This document shows, one piece after another, positions 48,479-57,839 of a DNA stretch of 64,000 bases (position 1 is its first letter; each line of letters opens with the position of its first letter). The notes under the pieces are model-generated. The model did not search any database, was not told where the DNA came from, and worked only from the letters and a program-made list of their open reading frames with translations. This DNA is from Xanthomonas sp. CFBP 8443 (GTDB taxonomy: Bacteria > Pseudomonadota > Gammaproteobacteria > Xanthomonadales > Xanthomonadaceae). Both the position numbers and the translations under genes were made by a program. The DNA is taken from the NCBI RefSeq assembly GCF_025666195.1, contig NZ_CP102592.1, positions 3,348,001 through 3,412,000 on the forward strand, read 5' to 3'.

Positions 48479-49753
48479 ATGACTTCCCTCGCCCTACGAC
48501 TGGCAAGCGCCTGCGCCGCGCTGCTGCTCGGCGCTTGCGCCTCCACCCCCTCTTCCTCTCCCGGCACCGCGGCCGTCGTGCCGCAGGCCGCGTCCAGCGC
48601 GGCGACGCAGCGGCCATTGCTGGTGCTGATCTCGATCGACGGCCTGCGCGCGGACATGCTCGATCGCGGCATCACGCCGAACCTGAGCCGGCTGGCCCGC
48701 GAGGGCGTGCGCGCGCAATGGATGACGCCGTCGTATCCATCGCTGACCTTTCCCAACCACTACACCCTCGTCACCGGGCTGCGCCCGGACCACCACGGCA
48801 TCGTCCACAACAGCATGCGCGACCCGCTACTGGGCACGTTCCGGGTCAGCGACCGCGACGCGGTCGGCGACGGCCGCTGGTGGGGCGGCGAACCGATCTG
48901 GGTCGGCGCCGAGAAGGCCGGCTTGCCCGCAGCGAATTGGGCCTGGCCGGGCGGCGAGGCGACGATCCAGGGGGTGCGCCCGAGCCGCGGCCACGCCTTC
49001 GACGAACAGGTCGCGCCGAACGCGCGGGTCGATCAGGCGCTGGGCTGGCTCGACGATCGCGGCGCACCGCATCCGCAGCTGCTGACCCTGTACTTCGAGC
49101 AGGTCGACGGGGCCGGCCACGACTTCGGTCCGCAATCGGCGCAGTACGCGCAGGCGATCGAGCAGGTCGACGCCGCGATCGGCCGTCTGCTCGACGGTCT
49201 GGCGCAGCGCGGGCAGTTGCAGCGCACCAACCTGGTGGTGGTGTCCGACCACGGCATGGCGTCGGTGCCGGCGCAGCAGGTGCTCATCATCGAGGACATG
49301 GTGTCGATGCAGGAGGCCGAGGTGGTCAGCTATGGCCAGTCGATCGGCATCGCGCCGCGGCCTGGCCAGGAGGCCAAGGTCGAGGCCAGGCTGCTCGGCG
49401 CGCATCCGCAGTACGACTGCTGGCGCAAGGCCGAGTTGCCGGCGCGCTGGCACTACGGCAGCCATCCGCGCGTCCCGCCGATCGTGTGCCAGATGCACGA
49501 GGGCTGGGACGCGCTGCCGGCCGAGCGCGCCGCGGAGAAACCGCGCACCGGCCTGCGCGGTTCGCACGGCTACGATCCGGCGCTGCCGTCGATGCGCGCG
49601 GTGTTCATCGCCCGCGGTCCGGCATTCCGCCAGGGCGCGACGCTGGCGCCGTTCGACAACGTCGATGTGTATCCGCTGCTGACCAGACTGCTCGGAATTC
49701 CCGCCGCACCCAACGACGGCGACCCGCAGGCGCTGCTGCCGGCGTTGCGCTGA
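48479..49753 (+). CDS. Nucleotide pyrophosphatase/phosphodiesterase (NPP), lipoprotein
   Basis: A 424-residue alkaline-phosphatase-superfamily enzyme with a lipobox (ASACAALLLGAC). Metal and nucleophile motifs: SIDGLRADML, catalytic Thr90 in PSLTFPNHYTLVTG, FEQVDGAGHDFGP, VVVSDHGMASV and RGSHGYDPALPSM. It hydrolyses nucleotide phosphodiesters with two zinc ions in the periplasm. Xanthomonas NPP has served as the structural model of the family. Confidence 0.92.
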   Translation: MTSLALRLASACAALLLGACASTPSSSPGTAAVVPQAASSAATQRPLLVLISIDGLRADMLDRGITPNLSRLAREGVRAQWMTPSYPSLTFPNHYTLVTGLRPDHHGIVHNSMRDPLLGTFRVSDRDAVGDGRWWGGEPIWVGAEKAGLPAANWAWPGGEATIQGVRPSRGHAFDEQVAPNARVDQALGWLDDRGAPHPQLLTLYFEQVDGAGHDFGPQSAQYAQAIEQVDAAIGRLLDGLAQRGQLQRTNLVVVSDHGMASVPAQQVLIIEDMVSMQEAEVVSYGQSIGIAPRPGQEAKVEARLLGAHPQYDCWRKAELPARWHYGSHPRVPPIVCQMHEGWDALPAERAAEKPRTGLRGSHGYDPALPSMRAVFIARGPAFRQGATLAPFDNVDVYPLLTRLLGIPAAPNDGDPQALLPALR

Positions 49754-50200
49754 CGCAGCGGTCGCGACACAGCCTGGAATCCAGGTCGCCGGATACAGCC
49801 TCGCGCGCCTGCAACGGGCGCTGCCGGGTGCCGTCGCCACCGCGACGGCGGGACCTAGCGTGGCAGCGGCGAGCGACATCCCCCGCCATGGGTGGTCATG
49901 TGCAGACGGGAACGGTGCCATCCAGCCGTCACGACCGCGTTGCGCATCGCACGCAATCGGCGCTGCGGGCAGAGCGCGGCCCATCGCACTGCGGCCGTGC
50001 CGCCGTCGGCGGGCAAGCACGCGCAAACTGCTTCCAAGGCCGCGCTGCGCCGTCGCGCCACTTTTCGCTGCGCCCGGGTGGACGTCTGCACCGACATGCG
50101 AGGACGCGGCCCCAGCCATCGCGCCGCATGCGAACCGTGTCGGGCATGACGGATGGATGCAGCGCGAGCCCGCGCCATCGACGCATGCGACAATCCGCAC
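49754..50200. other. Gene-free gap, no feature recognised
   Basis: About 450 bases between the NPP and ClC genes. No supported reading frame, repeat or terminator was seen. The last part presumably holds the ClC promoter. Confidence 0.5.
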
Positions 50201-51598
50201 ATGCAGTCGCCCGATCCCGTGCCACCGCCGCGCATGCGCCAACGCGTGCACCCGCTGCTCTCGCACGAGAGCTGGAAACAGCGCGCGGTGCTGTGGGGCG
50301 GCGCGGTCGCGGTCGCGCTGGTCGCGATCGTGTTCGCCAAGGCCAGCGACGCGGCCTTCCACCTGTTCCAGCGCATCATCGCGCACTCGCCGTGGTGGGC
50401 GCTGCTGCTCACGCCGAGCGTGTTCGCGCTGCTCGCCTGGCTGACCAACGGCGTGCTGCGTCCCACCCGCGGCAGCGGCATCCCGCAGGTGATCGCCGCG
50501 CTGGAGCGACCCGACGATGCGTTCCGGCAGGACAACCTGTCGCTGCGCGTGTCCGCCGGCAAGCTGCTGCTGACCACGCTGGCCCTGCTCGGCGGCGCCT
50601 CGGTCGGGCGCGAAGGGCCGACCGTGCACGTCGGCGCCAGCCTGATGTACGTGCTCGGGCGCTGGTTCGGCTTCCGCGATCCGCGCCAGGCCTCGCACTT
50701 CCTGCTCGCCGGCGGCGCCGCCGGCATCGCCGCGGCGTTCAACACGCCGCTGGCCGGGGTGGTGTTCGCGATCGAGGAACTGAGCGGGCGCTTCGAGCAC
50801 CGCTTCTCCGGCACGCTGCTGACCGCGGTGATCGTCGGCGGCGTGATCTCACTGGGCCTGCTCGGCAACTACACCTATTTCGGCAAGGTGTCGGCGGCGC
50901 TGCCGCTGGGCCGGGCGTGGCTGGCGATCGTGCTGTGCGGCGTGGTCGCCGGCCTGCTCGGCGGCGCGTTCAGCCGCATGGTGCTGGCCACCGTCGCCGG
51001 CAAGCCGCGCTGGCTGGGCGCGCTGCGCCGCCGCCACCCGGTGCTGCTGGCCGCGCTGTGCGGCCTGGCGCTGGTCGCGCTGGGCCTGGCGTTCGGTGCC
51101 GGCGCGTTCGGCACCGGCTATGAGCAGGCGCGCAGCCTGGTGCAGGGCCACGCCAGCGTCGGCCACGAATTCGGGCTGATGAAGCTGCTGGCGAACCTGG
51201 CGTCGTACGTGGCCGGCATCCCCGGCGGGCTGTTCTCGCCGGCGCTGGCGGTCGGCGCCGGCCTGGGCCACAACCTGGCGGTGCTGATGCCGGACGTGGA
51301 CCCGCGCACCTTCGTGCTGCTCGGCATGTGCGCCTACCTGACCGGCGTCACCCAGGCGCCGCTGACCTCGGCGGTGATCTCGCTGGAACTCACCGACAGC
51401 AGCGACATGCTGCTGCCGATCCTGGCCACGGTGCTGATCGCGCGCGGCGCTTCGGCGCTGGTCTGCCGCACGCCGATCTATCGCGGCCTGGCCGAGCAGT
51501 TGCTGGCGGCGCCGGCCGTGGCCGAACCCGCACCAGAACCAACGCCCCTGACCACCGACCTGGCCGGCGACCCCGGCGAGGACGATCCGCCGCGCTGA
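50201..51598 (+). CDS. ClC family chloride channel/transporter
   Basis: A 465-residue ClC protein with the ion-pathway motifs GSGIP (residue 91), GREGP with gating Glu139, and GIPGGLFSPAL. The inner proton Glu is in GVVFAIEELSGRF, so it is probably a 2Cl-/H+ exchanger like E. coli ClcA rather than a passive channel. The C-terminus is a short Pro/Thr-rich tail without CBS domains. The start at 50201 is chosen because the 16 in-frame residues upstream are atypical. Confidence 0.9.
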   Translation: MQSPDPVPPPRMRQRVHPLLSHESWKQRAVLWGGAVAVALVAIVFAKASDAAFHLFQRIIAHSPWWALLLTPSVFALLAWLTNGVLRPTRGSGIPQVIAALERPDDAFRQDNLSLRVSAGKLLLTTLALLGGASVGREGPTVHVGASLMYVLGRWFGFRDPRQASHFLLAGGAAGIAAAFNTPLAGVVFAIEELSGRFEHRFSGTLLTAVIVGGVISLGLLGNYTYFGKVSAALPLGRAWLAIVLCGVVAGLLGGAFSRMVLATVAGKPRWLGALRRRHPVLLAALCGLALVALGLAFGAGAFGTGYEQARSLVQGHASVGHEFGLMKLLANLASYVAGIPGGLFSPALAVGAGLGHNLAVLMPDVDPRTFVLLGMCAYLTGVTQAPLTSAVISLELTDSSDMLLPILATVLIARGASALVCRTPIYRGLAEQLLAAPAVAEPAPEPTPLTTDLAGDPGEDDPPR

Positions 51599-51647
51599 GC
51601 GCGCAACGCACCGCGCCGCGCGACGCGGTCGCGTCCATCGCGCAGGC

Positions 51648-51680
51648 AAAAAAAACGCGGCGCAAGCGCCGCGTTCTTCT
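51648..51680. terminator. Bidirectional intrinsic terminator
   Basis: Hairpin ACGCGGCG/CGCCGCGT around CAAG, flanked by A8 on the left and TTCTTCT on the right. It serves the convergent ClC and THX genes. Confidence 0.75.
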
Positions 51681-51700
51681 CGTACCGCTGGAGCCCAGGT

Positions 51701-51892
51701 TCAGCCGGCCTTGGCGACCGTCTTCTTGGCCACGGCCTTCTTTGCCGCCGGGGTCTTGACCACCGACTTCTTGGCGACCGGCGCAGCTGCGCCCACGGCC
51801 ACCTTGCTCACGTTGTGCAAGCGCGAATTGCCATAACTGGCGTTATAGCGCTTGCCCTTGGCGGTCTTGCGGTCACCCTTACCCATGCTCAT
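51701..51892 (-). CDS. 30S ribosomal protein THX with lysine-alanine-rich tail
   Basis: A 63-residue protein. The N-terminal part MGKGDRKTAKGKRYNASYGNSRLH is the bTHX signature of a small basic protein in the 30S head. The remaining 30 residues are AKK/VAK repeats (PVAKKSVVKTPAAKKAVAKK) resembling histone-H1-like tails and absent from short THX proteins. AGGAG lies 3 bases before ATG 51892 and 9 before ATG 51886; the latter gives the canonical MGKGD start. Confidence 0.82.
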   Translation of the reverse strand: MSMGKGDRKTAKGKRYNASYGNSRLHNVSKVAVGAAAPVAKKSVVKTPAAKKAVAKKTVAKAG

Positions 51893-51995
51893 CGACTCCT
51901 GAATGTGTGTGCGAAATCCCCGCGCGGTGCACGGGTTTGGCGAGGCCAACGCGGTCAGCGCCCTCGCGCAAGGCCGGCAAGCCTACCACGTGCGC

Positions 51996-52409
51996 TCAGT
52001 GGGCGCAGCTGGCGTCGTGCACGTGGCCGTGGTTGAGCCGCAGGTTCAGCAGGTGCGAAAGCCCGACCAGGGTGCCGCCGAAGGTCATGATCGCCGCATG
52101 CGGCGCCACCGCGTGGTGCAGCGCCGGCACCAGCATGCCGGCCCACAGCGACAGCAGGCCGACCAGCAGCAGCCCCAACGCCTGCCAGGCACGGTGCCGG
52201 CGGTAACCCAGGACCAGGCTGAACAGGCCCAGGCAGGTCACGAACAGCACCAGCGTGCGCTCCACGCCATCGCCCAGCCACACCGACAGGCCCAGCGACG
52301 GCAGCACCGCCAGCGCCAGCGGCAATAGCGCGCAATGCACCGCGCACAGCAGCGAACCAGTGGCGCCGAGGCGATCGAGCAAGGCGCGCAGATTGGAGGT
52401 AGGCGACAT
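51996..52409 (-). CDS. MerC-like membrane protein
   Basis: A 137-residue protein with four membrane helices (LLCAVHCALLPLALAVL; VERTLVLFVTCLGLFSLVLGY; ALGLLLVGLLSLWAGMLVPALHHAV; AAIMTFGGTLVGLSHLLNLRL) and a His/Cys tail (NHGHVHDASCAH). The CAVHC pair and His-rich end suggest metal handling. It diverges from the ZnuD-like gene over a Zur-like site, so zinc transport is more likely than mercury. Confidence 0.8.
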   Translation of the reverse strand: MSPTSNLRALLDRLGATGSLLCAVHCALLPLALAVLPSLGLSVWLGDGVERTLVLFVTCLGLFSLVLGYRRHRAWQALGLLLVGLLSLWAGMLVPALHHAVAPHAAIMTFGGTLVGLSHLLNLRLNHGHVHDASCAH

Positions 52410-52433
52410 GACTTCCAGCACAGTGGTGATTGC

Positions 52434-52451
52434 GTTATAGAATAATATAAC
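52434..52451. promoter_or_regulatory. Zur-like operator between divergent zinc genes
   Basis: Inverted half-sites GTTATA (52434-52439) and TATAAC (52446-52451) separated by GAATAA. The half-sites are those of proteobacterial Zur boxes, but the usual spacer is a single base, so this may be two overlapping sites. It stands in an AT-rich block in otherwise GC-rich DNA. Confidence 0.55.
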
Positions 52452-52575
52452 ATTACCCGGCCGGCGACCAGCGTCGCCACGCCTCCGCATTTTCGTGCCT
52501 GCCGCCGCCCCTGTGCGGCGAACGCGAGCGCCCGCGCCCGCCAGGCAATGCCTTTTCCCCTACTCGGTATACCTA

Positions 52576-54642
52576 ATGTCCTGCTCCCGCCCCCGCTCGC
52601 TCCGTCGCACCGCACTGTCCCTGGCACTGGGCAGCCTGCTCGCCCCGGTCCTGGCCCTGGCCGCCGATGCGCCCGCCGCCGACACCGACGCCACGCCGCC
52701 GGCCAGCGACAGCCGCCACGCCGACGGCGACAAGCACGACCGCCACGTGAAGGACCTGGACGCGGTGGTGGTCACCGCCAGTCCGCTGCGCGATGTGGTC
52801 GGCGACCTGAGCCAGCCGGTGGAGGTCCTGGCCGGCGAGCGCCTGGACGAGAACCGCGGCGCCAGCATCGGCGAGACCGTGGCCAGCCTGCCGGGCGTGC
52901 AGAGTTCCAACTTCGGCCCCGGCGTCGGCCGGCCGATCATCCGCGGCCTGGACGGCCCGCGCGTGGCGGTGCTCAGCGACGGCCTGTCGACCCAGGACGT
53001 GTCCACCGTCAGCCAGGACCATTCGCCGGCGGTGGAATCGTTCCTGGCCGACCAGATCGAAGTGCTGAAGGGGCCGTCCACCCTGCTGTACGGCTCCGGC
53101 GCGATCGGCGGCGTGGTCAACGTGGTCGACGGACGCATCGCCGAGACCCCGGTCGACGGCGTGCACGGCCGCGCCGAGGTGCGTTTCGAGGGCGGCGACA
53201 AGGACGGCAACACCGACATGTTCCGCGTCGACGCCGGCAACGGCAGCGGCCTGTCGATCCATGCCGACGGCGTGTACCGCAACCAGAACGACTACGACAC
53301 CCCGCAGGGGCGCCAGGTCAATTCCTTCCTCGATTCCAAGGTCGGCTCGATCGGCGCCTCGCTGGCCGGCGACTGGGGCTTCGTCGGCGTGTCGGCCTCG
53401 CGCTTCCGCGACAACTACGGCAACCCGGGCGAGCCCGGCGATCCGGCCGCCGGCGAGCGCGGCGTGTCGCTGCGCCTGCACCAGGACCGCTACGAGCTCA
53501 AGGGCGGGCTGACCGATCCGTGGGGCGACGGCAGCGCGCTGCGCTACAGCTTCGGCCATACCGACTACACCCATACCGAGTTCGAAGGCGCGGAAGTGGG
53601 CACGGTGTTCGACAAGCGCGCCAACGAGGGCCGCGTCGAGGCGTCCTTCACTTTCGGCGGCGGCTGGCAGACCGCGTTCGGCGTGCAGGGCACCGATTCC
53701 ACCTTCCAGGCGATCGGCGAGGAAGCGTTCGTGCCGAAGACCGACACCCGCGCCATCGGCGTGTTCGCCGTGGCCCGCAACAACTGGGAACGGGTCAGCG
53801 CCGAGGTCGGCGCGCGCGTGGACAAGACCAAGTACGAAACCGAGATCGGCGTGGACCGCGATTTCACCCCGAAGAGCTTCTCGCTCAGCGGCGGCTTCCG
53901 CTTCAACGAGCAGTGGCGCCTGACCGCCAACCTCGACCACGCCGAGCGCGCGCCGGCCGAGGAAGAGCTGTTCGCCGACGGCCCGCACATCGCCACCCTC
54001 GCCTACGAGATCGGCGACGCCGACCTCAAGACCGAGAAGGCCAACCAGGCCGAGCTTGGGCTGAACTTCAAGAACGACTGGGTGGATGCCAAGGTCTCGG
54101 CGTACTACAACCGCTACAACGACTTCATCTACATCGTCGACACCGGCGAGCAGTGGTTCCACGAGGAAGACAACGACTTCCTGCCGATCCGCCAGTGGAC
54201 ACAGGCCGACGCGGTATTCCACGGCTTCGAGGGCGAGGCCACCTTCCATTTGGCCGACAATGACAGCGGCGCCTGGGACCTGCGCGTGTTCGGCGACACC
54301 GTGCGCGCGCGGCTGAAGGAAGGCGGCAACCTGCCGCGCATCGCACCGGCGCGCTACGGCGCGCAGCTGCGCTGGGACGCCAGCAACTGGCGCGCCTCGC
54401 TCGGCGCCACCCGCTACCAGAAGCAGGACAAGGTGGCGGTCGACGAGACCCCGACCGCCGGCTACACGCTGGTCGATGCGCACCTGGCCTATCACGTCGA
54501 TGCCGGCGCCACCGCATGGGAAGTGTTCCTGGACGGCAACAACCTCACCGACCAGGACGCGCGCGTGCACACCTCGTTCCTGAAGAACGACGTGATGCTG
54601 CCCGGCCGCAACGCTTCCTTCGGCGTGCGCCTGTTCTTCTGA
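52576..54642 (+). CDS. znuD: ZnuD-like TonB-dependent receptor
   Basis: A 688-residue outer-membrane receptor. A signal peptide (ALGSLLAPVLALAADA) leads into a His/Asp-rich stretch (SRHADGDKHDRHVKD) suited to metal binding, the plug (LDAVVVTASPLRDVVGDLSQPVEVLAGERL) and a barrel ending ASFGVRLFF. The RAPAEEELFADGPHIAT segment is typical of ZnuD. Zinc uptake is supported by the Zur-like site and the neighbouring MerC-like gene. A terminator follows. Confidence 0.82.
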   Translation: MSCSRPRSLRRTALSLALGSLLAPVLALAADAPAADTDATPPASDSRHADGDKHDRHVKDLDAVVVTASPLRDVVGDLSQPVEVLAGERLDENRGASIGETVASLPGVQSSNFGPGVGRPIIRGLDGPRVAVLSDGLSTQDVSTVSQDHSPAVESFLADQIEVLKGPSTLLYGSGAIGGVVNVVDGRIAETPVDGVHGRAEVRFEGGDKDGNTDMFRVDAGNGSGLSIHADGVYRNQNDYDTPQGRQVNSFLDSKVGSIGASLAGDWGFVGVSASRFRDNYGNPGEPGDPAAGERGVSLRLHQDRYELKGGLTDPWGDGSALRYSFGHTDYTHTEFEGAEVGTVFDKRANEGRVEASFTFGGGWQTAFGVQGTDSTFQAIGEEAFVPKTDTRAIGVFAVARNNWERVSAEVGARVDKTKYETEIGVDRDFTPKSFSLSGGFRFNEQWRLTANLDHAERAPAEEELFADGPHIATLAYEIGDADLKTEKANQAELGLNFKNDWVDAKVSAYYNRYNDFIYIVDTGEQWFHEEDNDFLPIRQWTQADAVFHGFEGEATFHLADNDSGAWDLRVFGDTVRARLKEGGNLPRIAPARYGAQLRWDASNWRASLGATRYQKQDKVAVDETPTAGYTLVDAHLAYHVDAGATAWEVFLDGNNLTDQDARVHTSFLKNDVMLPGRNASFGVRLFF

Positions 54643-54668
54643 CGCGGCTCCTCTCCCCCGCGCCAGTG

Positions 54669-54698
54669 GAGGCCGCCTTCGGGCGGCCTCTTTTTTTT
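54669..54698 (+). terminator. Intrinsic terminator of the ZnuD-like gene
   Basis: Stem GAGGCCGCC/GGGCGGCCTC with a T8 tract, 27 bases after the receptor stop codon. Confidence 0.88.
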
Positions 54699-55120
54699 GG
54701 CGGCACCAGGGCAGGCCGACGCTTGCAGCCACGCCCAACCCAACCCAACCATCGCAACGATGCGCGGCCAACGCGCCGCGGAACGCGGGCGGCGGCCTCG
54801 CGTGATCGGTTGCGATATGCGGCACCGGCAGCCCGCCGCGAACGCTGACCAGGGCCGCCAAAGCGCCGCCACGACATGGCATCGCGAATTGCGGATCGCG
54901 TTGCACGCGCCCTGCGGCGACGGCGCCAGCCTGCGCAGCCCATCACGCAATCGACCCCGATACCGCGCTGCACAATGGCCTCGACGCGCAACGGCGTTAC
55001 AAAGAGCGCGGCGCGCAGCCCCCGCTCGCGCCGTGCCGGCCGACCCACGCCGCCGTGCAACGCACATGCGGATCGCGAGCGCCGGCACACCGTTCCGGAT
55101 GAAGAAAGGAGAGATTCTTC
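54699..55120. other. Gene-free gap, no feature recognised
   Basis: About 420 bases between the terminator and the next receptor gene. No frame, hairpin or repeat is convincing. It should hold the promoter of the receptor; AGGAGAG lies just before the 55121 start. Confidence 0.5.
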
Positions 55121-57511
55121 ATGAAACCTGCATTGCACCGCCGCCTGCTGCCGCTGTCCGTCGCCGCCGTCCTGCTCGCGCCGCCGGCCTGGGCGCAGAC
55201 CGCCGACACGCCGGCCGCGTCCACCGCGCAAGCCGACGCCACCACCCTGGATACCGTCGTGGTCAGCGGCACCGCGCGCTTCAAGGGCCTGCGCAAGCGC
55301 GACGCCAGCTTCTCGATCACCACCGCCACGCCCGAACAGATCCAGCAGGCGGTGCCGCAGAGCAGCGCCGACCTGCTGAAGATCGTGCCCGGCGTGTGGG
55401 CCGAACCCAGCGGCGGCGGCACCGGCGCCAACATCTTCGTGCGCGGCATGCCGTCGGAAGGCGATGCGCCGTTCGTCACCTTCCAGCTCGACGGCGCGCC
55501 GCTGTTCCCGCCGCCGACGCTGTCGTTCCTGGAGAACTCCACGCTGTTCCGCACCGACGACACCGTCGAGCGCCTGGAAGTGCTGCGCGGCGGTTCCAGC
55601 CCGATCTTCTCCAACGGCCAGGCCGGCATCACCGCCAACTTCATCCAGAAGAAGGGCCAGGACGAACCGGAAGGCAGCGTGCGCCTGACCGGCGGCAGCG
55701 ACGCCCTGCGCCGCATCGACCTGTTCAACAGCGGGCCGATGGGCAACGGCTGGTACTACAGCATCGGCGGTTTCTTCCGCGAGACCGACGGCGTGCGCGA
55801 CCCGCAGTTCTCCGCCGACAAGGGCGGCCAGTTCAGCGCCACGCTGAGCAAGCGCTGGGACAGCGGCGAGGTGTCGTTCTACGCCCGCCACACCGACGAC
55901 AACAACGCCTTCTACACCGCGATCCCGCTGCGCTCGCGCAACAACGGCGGCGACCTGTCCAGCTTCCCCAGCCTCAACGCGCAGACCGGCACCCTGCTCA
56001 GCAACGACTTCCGCAACGTCAGCCTGCCGGTCGGCCCGAACGGCGAGACCGTGCAGCGCGACCTGGCCGACGGCCGCGGCGTCAACATCGATGTGTTCGG
56101 CGGCGAACTGAACTGGCAGGTCGGCGACTGGACCATCGCCGACCGCTTCAACGTGATGGGCGGCACCGCGCCGACCTATGCGCTGTTCACCGGCGATGCG
56201 CCGCAGCGCCTGGGCGACTTCATCGCCGGCTACGGCAGCGCCGGCAGCGCCCGCTACACCAACGGCGGCGGCGCGGTCGATCCGGACCAGCAGGTGCTGG
56301 AAGCCGGCTGGTGGTCGGTGGACAAGCGCCTGAACTCCTTCACCAACGATCTGCGCCTGAGCCGCGAACTGTTCGCCGGCAACACGCTGACCGTGGGCAG
56401 CTACTACGCCAAGTATTCCTCCAACGACACCTGGTACCTCGGCAACACCATGCTGCTGACCGCGCAGAACCACGCGCGGCGCATCGACGTGGACCTGGCC
56501 GATGGCCGCCAGCCGACCCGCGAGGGCTTCACCAGCACCGCCTTCTTCGCCCTGCGTGCGCACTACGACGGCGAGAACACCGCCGTGTTCGTGGCCGACG
56601 AATGGGAGCTGGACGAGCGCCTGCGCCTGGACCTGGGCGTGCGTTACGAGCGCCAGAGCGTCACCGGCACGGTGCACGACACCGCCACCGTGGACCTGGA
56701 CGGCAATCCGGCCACGCTGTACGACAACGCCACCTCGATCTCGCTGCCGAGCGCGCGGCGCATCGACCAGGACGACGACGCGCTGTCGTGGACCGCGGGC
56801 CTGAACTTCAAGCTCGACGAGCACAACAGCCTGTTCGCGCGGGTCAACTCCGGGGTCAAGTTCCCCGGCTTCGACAACCTGCGCGACGGGCAGACCAAGG
56901 TGCAGGAGGTCGACCAGTACGAGCTGGGCCTGAAGTCCGGCGCGACCGCCTACGACCTGTACCTGACCGCGTTCTACAACACCTTCAAGAACTCGCCGTT
57001 CCAGGCGTTCCTGTCCAACGGCAGCAACTTCACCACGGTCGGCGATTCGCGCGCCTACGGCCTGGAAGTGGAAGGCGCGATCCGTCCGTTCGGCGGCTTC
57101 GAGCTGGCCGGCACCGGGGTGTGGCTGGACGCCAAGTACCGCAACTACCGCGAGTTCACCGGCAACCAGGTGATGCGCCAGCCCAAGCGCCAGTTCCGGC
57201 TGACCCCGAGCTACTACTGGGCGCTGCCGTTCGGCGACCTGCGCCTGTTCGCCACCTACTCCTACGTCGGCGAGCGCTTCGCCGACCTGGCCAACAGCCA
57301 GCGCCTGCCTTCGTACGACATGATCGATGTCGGCGCCAGCCTGCATGCCGGCGACCACTGGGAGTTCACCGCCAGCGGCAGCAACGTGACCGACGAACTG
57401 GGCCTGACCGAGGGCAACGTGCGCGTGCCCGGCGCGGCCACCGGCGGCGTGTTCATGGGCCGCCCGATCGCCGGGCGCCAATACCAGGTATCGGTCGCAT
57501 ATCGCTGGTAG
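55121..57511 (+). CDS. TonB-dependent receptor beside a molybdenum hydroxylase operon
   Basis: A 796-residue outer-membrane receptor with a signal peptide (SVAAVLLAPPAWAQ), a plug (TLDTVVVSGTARFKGLRKRDASFSITTATPEQIQQAVPQSSADLLKIVPGV) and a barrel ending RQYQVSVAYRW. AGGAGAG lies upstream. It is 328 bases before the PaoABC genes on the same strand. Import of an aromatic aldehyde or N-heterocycle used by that enzyme is inferred from position only. Confidence 0.87.
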   Translation: MKPALHRRLLPLSVAAVLLAPPAWAQTADTPAASTAQADATTLDTVVVSGTARFKGLRKRDASFSITTATPEQIQQAVPQSSADLLKIVPGVWAEPSGGGTGANIFVRGMPSEGDAPFVTFQLDGAPLFPPPTLSFLENSTLFRTDDTVERLEVLRGGSSPIFSNGQAGITANFIQKKGQDEPEGSVRLTGGSDALRRIDLFNSGPMGNGWYYSIGGFFRETDGVRDPQFSADKGGQFSATLSKRWDSGEVSFYARHTDDNNAFYTAIPLRSRNNGGDLSSFPSLNAQTGTLLSNDFRNVSLPVGPNGETVQRDLADGRGVNIDVFGGELNWQVGDWTIADRFNVMGGTAPTYALFTGDAPQRLGDFIAGYGSAGSARYTNGGGAVDPDQQVLEAGWWSVDKRLNSFTNDLRLSRELFAGNTLTVGSYYAKYSSNDTWYLGNTMLLTAQNHARRIDVDLADGRQPTREGFTSTAFFALRAHYDGENTAVFVADEWELDERLRLDLGVRYERQSVTGTVHDTATVDLDGNPATLYDNATSISLPSARRIDQDDDALSWTAGLNFKLDEHNSLFARVNSGVKFPGFDNLRDGQTKVQEVDQYELGLKSGATAYDLYLTAFYNTFKNSPFQAFLSNGSNFTTVGDSRAYGLEVEGAIRPFGGFELAGTGVWLDAKYRNYREFTGNQVMRQPKRQFRLTPSYYWALPFGDLRLFATYSYVGERFADLANSQRLPSYDMIDVGASLHAGDHWEFTASGSNVTDELGLTEGNVRVPGAATGGVFMGRPIAGRQYQVSVAYRW

Positions 57512-57540
57512 CGCGCGCATATCTGCGACCGCAGAGACCT

Positions 57541-57608
57541 TGTAGGAGCGGCTTCAGCCGCGACAGCCCCTATCCGTAGCGCCTGTCGCGGCCGAAGCCG
57601 CTCCTACA
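57541..57608. repeat. REP-type palindrome
   Basis: Arms TGTAGGAGCGGCTTCAGCCG and a near-exact complement. It carries intact IS110 targets at 57541-57555 (reverse) and 57594-57608 (forward). Confidence 0.88.
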
Positions 57609-57630
57609 GAACGCGATGCTGAGCCCTTGC

Positions 57631-57660
57631 GACTCCCGACTCCCGAATCCCGAATCCCGG
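57631..57660. repeat. GGGATTC-type intergenic repeat (inverse orientation)
   Basis: GACTCCCGACTCCCGAATCC units, the complement of the repeat at 16820 and 37242. Nothing further is recognised up to 57839. Confidence 0.7.
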
Positions 57661-57839
57661 CTCCACCGCAACCCTCCCTTCGCAATCTCTTCGCAACACC
57701 GCTGCGATGCTTCGACATGGCGCCGTCGCGCGTCCATGCACCGGTGTCGCGACGACACCGCCCACCCCAGGTCGCACCGTCCCTTGCCGTTGCGCCACGC
57801 GCGCTGCGACAAGGCGGTGGCCCCAGGCAGGAGAGACCG

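Noticed and set aside
51996-52409. Mercury resistance operon
   Set aside because: Only a MerC-like protein is present, with no merR, merA, merT or merP; the context is zinc uptake.
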